From Aldrovandia affinis (Eukaryota > Chordata > Actinopteri > Notacanthiformes > Halosauridae): a stretch of DNA of 64,000 nt. Under the pieces are notes generated by a model. The model saw only the letters and a list, made by a program, of their open reading frames with translations, searched no databases and was not told the DNA's origin. Within the stretch, counting starts at the first letter, position 1, and the number at the start of each line of letters is the position of its first letter. This document shows, piece by piece, positions 59,040 to 64,000 of the stretch. The stretch covers positions 2,711,001 through 2,775,000 of the forward strand of contig JAINUG010000026.1 in NCBI GenBank assembly GCA_029706075.1. Reading direction: 5' to 3'. The translations under genes and the position numbers were made by a program.

Positions 59040-61440
59040 TGTGACAGAGAAACGAAAGGTTAGAGCCTTACTGGGTGCTGCAATGAGTCAGTGGTTATAG
59101 ACTTGGACTCTGAACGGGGGGCTCGTAGGCAGCAGCGTGGAGTAGTAGGCTAGACCTAAGCATAGCATAAAGCTCACCATCACTTCTGGTCCATAACGAG
59201 TTAACGTCTGCAGCATATTAGCTATAGCTTGAACGGCAAATTTACAATTCGTGAAGCCCATTATTTAAAAATATGAAATTGGCCATACATCGGTATTGTA
59301 AAACCGAATTCGTTATGCTATTTTGTTAGCTAGGAGCTATAAGAACAACCCACGAGATCACGCACTGGTGTATATCCTTGAACATAATTGCTAACGTCTC
59401 AAAACACTAAAATGTGATCACGGTAAAAATCCTACTTGCGTAACTAAACACTCACAAAAACAGCGACTGAAAACGATGGTAGCTAGCGTATTAACCAAGA
59501 ACATACCACGTTCACGTTAGACAAAACAAAAGTAAAATGTTCTGCGAGCATGCACAGTAAACCCCCATTCATTGACCAGAAGGCTGTTCACTGTGTGTGA
59601 CAGTTTGAGTTACTCTCTGGGGAGCAACAGTAGGCCTCAGGTTGTTTTCTTGAGTTTTAGCTATAGCTATAGCTTTAACTAGGAGTCGAGATACAAATGA
59701 GTCCCGCAAAATACCGAGTCTGCATCCACGAGAAGAATTTCAGATATCAAAAACATGCTTTCGTAAATAAACTATAAAAAGTTGTAACATAAGGCAGCCA
59801 ACGTTACTTTGTTCATGCAGCGAGGCCTGTCGGATTACAGCCAGCATCTCCTTCCACTGTGCACAAAGCACCATAGCTAGCAGCATACATGATTAATGCC
59901 CGAAATGCAATAAAAAAACCGTTCGTAAACATACTTTAGGAAATCGTTAACGCTACCCGCCAAAACGTGTTACTTATATTTTCTTGGTTTGCATGGCATA
60001 ACTTTTAAATGCACATAAAACTGGGCCTAGCTAGCTCACTGGCTATATTAAGTATGGCTTGATGGCCACAAAGAAACTTGGGAGTGGAACAAACTTCGCA
60101 AACTCGCCAGCTAGTTGCACATTGCTAGCAATTATAGCCCTGCAAACGTAGTGTTCGTATTTAATAATGATTGCTTAGTAGTTATCCAACGAGAAACATT
60201 TTAAGGTCGCGCGACTGCAGATTCAAATCGAAAACCTATCGTGAAACCATCCCAACTCACTCAGTTTAGTTAGCTAGTTTTGACTATTCTGTGCACTTTT
60301 TTTTCTTTTTACAAAAACGAAGAAAGCGCAAAAAACGTCAAATTGTACTACACTTACGAATGCACACTCCAGTGAATTCGGTCCCTTCGCCTCCTGTTTT
60401 TGTTGGCAGAGTGGAAAGGGGAGGAAGAGGAGGTCTAAATCCGTGCACCAAACAGGAAACAAAAACTAAACACAAAACAATCGAGATGTTTCTAAATCCA
60501 ACATTTTTCCACTTTGACGGTCCACGTGCTTCAAACCCGTTAATATTGTCGACTAATGCTCCTTAGGTAGCTACCCAACTCAGGCAATGGCTAATCACCA
60601 GTGTTGCTTGCTCGCGATCTCACATCGACAAAATGGATGCTTTGCAATTTAGCCAAATACAACTAGCAATATCGAACCAACAAGCTATTTAAACATACCG
60701 TTTTTTATCAGGGTATTGAAAGGACAGAGTTTTGAGATATTAAAATATCCATGTACCGGTGAATAGTTAGGACGGATTGCCTAATTTGTTATGTTATAGT
60801 TAATGTTCCAGGCTATGCCCTCCTCTGTATTATAATATAGCTATATTGAGATGATTTGCAGGCTGCCTAGGTCACCAAAACCAGAGTTCCCCGCGGGTGA
60901 GTTTATGAGCCTACTTAGCTAACTAGCTGCAGTGGAATACTGCATGCATTAGTATTAATTCGGTAGCTAAACACTTTTGCAGAATAATTTATAGCTGTAG
61001 CTAGTTAACGTTCGATTGCTACTCCTCATGGTCGGGTACACTTGATAGGGTCAGCCATTTTACCTTGAAAAGCAAAGCACAATTTAAGCATAACTACCTA
61101 CTTAAATCAATGACGTTAATAATCTAAATCCCAAGTCAGCAAGCGAACCAACTACAAAGAATGGACACTGATTTTTTTTTGGTATTAAGTAAAAATGTTC
61201 ATCTTGAAAAGAGACAAGCAGGCAAGCAAACCTGTACCTTTGCTTGATCAAATCATTGCGAACTCGAGGGCCGTTGACAATATGTGAGAAAACAAACGTC
61301 ACACACAAGCGTCCGAGCCAGTCTCCTGCCTGCATTTCTCATCATAAAGCTAGCAAGCTAGCAAGCACCAACCGATTATTTCCCCCCAAGTCCATTCGTC
61401 TGTCAAAATCGCCTCTTGCGACACAAAGAGAAACCTAGGG
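59040..61440. other. tfdp1 intron 1
   Basis: No classified repeat or coding exon. It holds a 20-base word (59185-59204) repeated exactly at 63171-63190. Confidence 0.45.
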
Positions 61441-61451
61441 GAAAAACGTAC

Positions 61452-61850
61452 TTGCTCAAATCAGACGGCACATATCCTCTTCGTTGCTATAAAGATGTGC
61501 ATTTAAAAAAACTAAAAACGAAAACCTTCAAAATATGTCCGATTTGTGAATGCTTTCCTTCAACCTGTCAACGTTACTAGTGCCCAAGAATGGTAACGGA
61601 CTCTTTCTACCGCCGCTTCAGCCCTGTGTAAGCTCTCTGTCCTGCTCACAAACCGAGCTTGGCGGTGTCCAAAAAGTACACGTTCCTATTGGATACGCAG
61701 AATATCACGTCACTACTGCGTCCTAATCTGGCCACACCTCTATTGCTCTCTGATTCATTGGCGCGCTACAGCGTCCCCTGACGAAGATTCTGATTGGTCA
61801 TCTGGATTGTCGGTGAACATCAACATATGTGAGCTCTTCCGGCTTGAAAA
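61452..61850 (-). promoter_or_regulatory. tfdp1: tfdp1 non-coding exon 1 and promoter region
   Basis: A probable first exon on the minus strand ends at a donor GCAA|GTACGT (61452). Upstream the sequence is CpG-rich and has two inverted CCAAT boxes (ATTGG at 61688-61692 and 61793-61797), an E2F-like site TTGGCGCG (61758-61765) and an ETS-like CTTCCGG (61836-61842). No TATA box seen. The exact start is not fixed. Confidence 0.5.
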
Positions 61851-61859
61851 CTGCAGATC

Positions 61860-64000
61860 CCCCTGTATAGCTGTCAAATTGGGAGATATCGAGGTTAGTA
61901 TAGTTACGATTCGAATATTAGCTATGATGAAAAGTCGTTTTAATTCATTAAATTGCCATAGGCCATACGTACGATCTTTAATGTAATTTAATATACGGGA
62001 AGTTTTATAGATAAACCTGTCTCACAAGTGCATTGCATCGGTGAAATTACACTGTATATTGACGTAGGGCCAAACAAATAGTCCGCTATTTATATAAAAA
62101 TAACTTATGCGCTTTATTGTAAATAATGTTATTAGGAAATTGTGTAGATACATGAGTATAAATTGTCAACACAAGTGTAATCAAATTGCATGACCCAACC
62201 AGGACCTGATTTATTGTTAGAAAGAAATTTCGTGCCATGTTGAAAAAAAATGTAAAAGTGAAGAAACAAACAGGCCAATACTACAGGTCATGACGTTTGA
62301 AGTAGACATAATGCCCCTTTTAATAACAGATGCCATGTACAGTACAACTAACTATAAAGTGCCCAGCTTAAATTCAGATTGCAGTTTAACAGCAATCTAA
62401 TCCATCAATAAACATGATCTAAAAAGTACCTTTAACATACATTATTGCAGCAGTAATGCTTTAAATGTTCTTGGGTAAAATACACACACCTTTGTACACA
62501 CCCTTATGTGGCACTCACCCTTACTTGACACCCCCAAAACAACAACAACAAAAAACAACAAATACACAAAATCAAACCATAATATAGATCAACAGAAGTC
62601 AAATATTGTCTATTAATCTTTGGAAACAGTTTGAACAATGTATAAATGCTGGAACGCATTCAACTACGACACTGCTCCTTCCAACAACTAATCGTGATTG
62701 CAAATATAATCACAGAAGGGTAGGCTGAGCATCTTTGGTTGCGCTTGGAATAAAAATCTATTGTTCTTCGTCTGAGTGCAGAAGGCTGAAGATACATCTG
62801 CACACTGCTCCCTACATGAAATAACTTGTATTATAACTAACGTTTCTGTCTTGTAAAACGGAGGTGTTTTTATTACTTTTGGGCAGTCCACAATTGTTTG
62901 TAATGTTGTGTGGCCCGTGTAAAGCTATCAGTTTGGGTTGGTCCATGAAGCTATGCTACAGATAGATTTCTTCCAGAGTAGGGTATAAAGTGGAAAGTAA
63001 TGTAGCAGAAATCAAAGCTAGCTGGGAAACTGGAGGGTAGGGAGAAAGCCATGTGGCAACAATGGAGGCGGTGTGGAAAGCACCACTGACTTTTATGGAA
63101 TGTGACCATATGAAAAAATAAAATTAAGCAAAGTCAAATAAATAAGTGAAAAATCACATGCTGGCGTGGGTCTGGTCCATAACGAGTTAAAAAGGTCCAC
63201 CAGACTGCCAGTCAGTGAGGGAGTTTAATTACAGTCAGAAATACAATTATAATTCAGGTAATTGGAAAATGCTCTGACAGAATTGCTGGACTATGGTGCA
63301 ATAGTCAGTGTTGTCTGAGCAAAGTATTTCTAAATTTAAATTTAAAAAAGCAAAAACATCTTCAGTGATACAGAGCAAGCACCTGTAAATGTGACTCTCC
63401 CGGGGCATGCTGCTGCACCAGCTGCAGATAAATAAGTTGGTCTTAAGTGCTAAGTTGGATGTTCATACATTCATGTTTGACAGAAAGTAATAGCTATGTC
63501 TGCTGTATGTAACACGTTCAGGTAAATAAACATGTAACAATAATCATTGCTGTGCAAGGCTTATTCGGTTGATCTGCACCTACACTACCTTCTTCAACAT
63601 ACCAGTAGTCTATGGACTAAAGAATGGAGCATCAAACAAAAAGAAAAGGTACATTTTTAAATAAAAAATTTGAGTGATATGCTGTAGTTGGCAAATACAA
63701 AAACACATTGAGTGCCATATACAGTATAACAACTGATACTGTAGATAGCAGGGAATGCCGTATGGACATGGATAATATTCCAGGCCTAGAGCCTACTGCA
63801 TTTTGAAATGCATGTTTAGCATAAGACCTAAACCAATCAGCATCTGAAAGGCGTGTGGCCACACAGGGGTTTTGGTCATACACCTGCTCAAACCTAGGTT
63901 GGTATAGGTCTCTTTTTCTTAATCCAAACCTCTTAATTAGTGTTACACCCAAAAGAAAGGCAAATGTCTAGATGGTGCAACAACTCAAAATGTTATGTCC
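61860..64000. other. Upstream intergenic DNA, no gene recognised
   Basis: AT-rich sequence on both strands with no recognisable exon. CCCCCAAAACAACAACAACA at about 62529 is simple sequence. Confidence 0.4.

Noticed and set aside
63632-63952. 106-codon minus-strand ORF near the right edge
   Set aside because: No recognisable domain, low-complexity ends and no splice context.

Overview
The window is vertebrate nuclear DNA, almost certainly from a teleost fish. It has split genes with GT-AG introns, dense transposon relics typical of fish (several Tc1-like families, Harbinger, hAT, Gypsy, BEL, LINEs with short-repeat tails, SINEs) and a block of genes in the same relative order as part of human 13q34. 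I cannot name the species.

Three host genes all read on the minus strand, so transcription runs from right to left. (1) tfdp1, the E2F dimerisation partner DP-1, has coding exons from 58957 down to 45670. A likely non-coding first exon and promoter lie at about 61.45-61.85 kb. All eleven coding exons join in phase to give a 406-residue protein. (2) grk1, rhodopsin kinase, runs from 39417 down to 21324. Its exons are highly conserved, but it carries two in-frame TGA codons in exon 1, a damaged splice donor, a frameshift that removes the C-terminal prenylation motif, and one small exon I could not find. I call it a recent pseudogene. (3) tmem255b starts at 4437; only exons 1-3 (down to 1112) are inside the window and the rest lies past the left edge. 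In human the order is TFDP1, ATP4B, GRK1, TMEM255B; I see no ATP4B-like sequence between tfdp1 and grk1.

The rest is mostly mobile DNA in layers. From left to right: a MITE inside a minisatellite (0.1-0.6 kb); hAT and SINE pieces (5-6 kb); a zbtb39-like pseudogene fragment cut by LINEs (7-8.7 kb); a 5.9-kb Gypsy retrotransposon, itself containing a LINE and an inverted gag segment (10.28-16.16 kb); a ZNF862-like hAT fragment and a SINE (17-18.1 kb); MITEs (18.4-20.8 kb). Inside the grk1 introns are a Tc1 (24.0-25.2 kb), a Harbinger carrying a hAT MITE and a Tc1 (27.19-31.27 kb), and a BEL element inserted into another Tc1 (31.75-35.6 kb). tfdp1 introns hold a Tc1 (47.9-49.4 kb), a MITE (52.6 kb), a LINE 3' end (54.5-55.1 kb) and a Tc1 relic (58.3-58.8 kb).

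I found no sign of a new multi-gene system. The most interesting biology is the apparent loss of a phototransduction kinase beside an intact cell-cycle gene. Next come several insertions preserved well enough to read their order.
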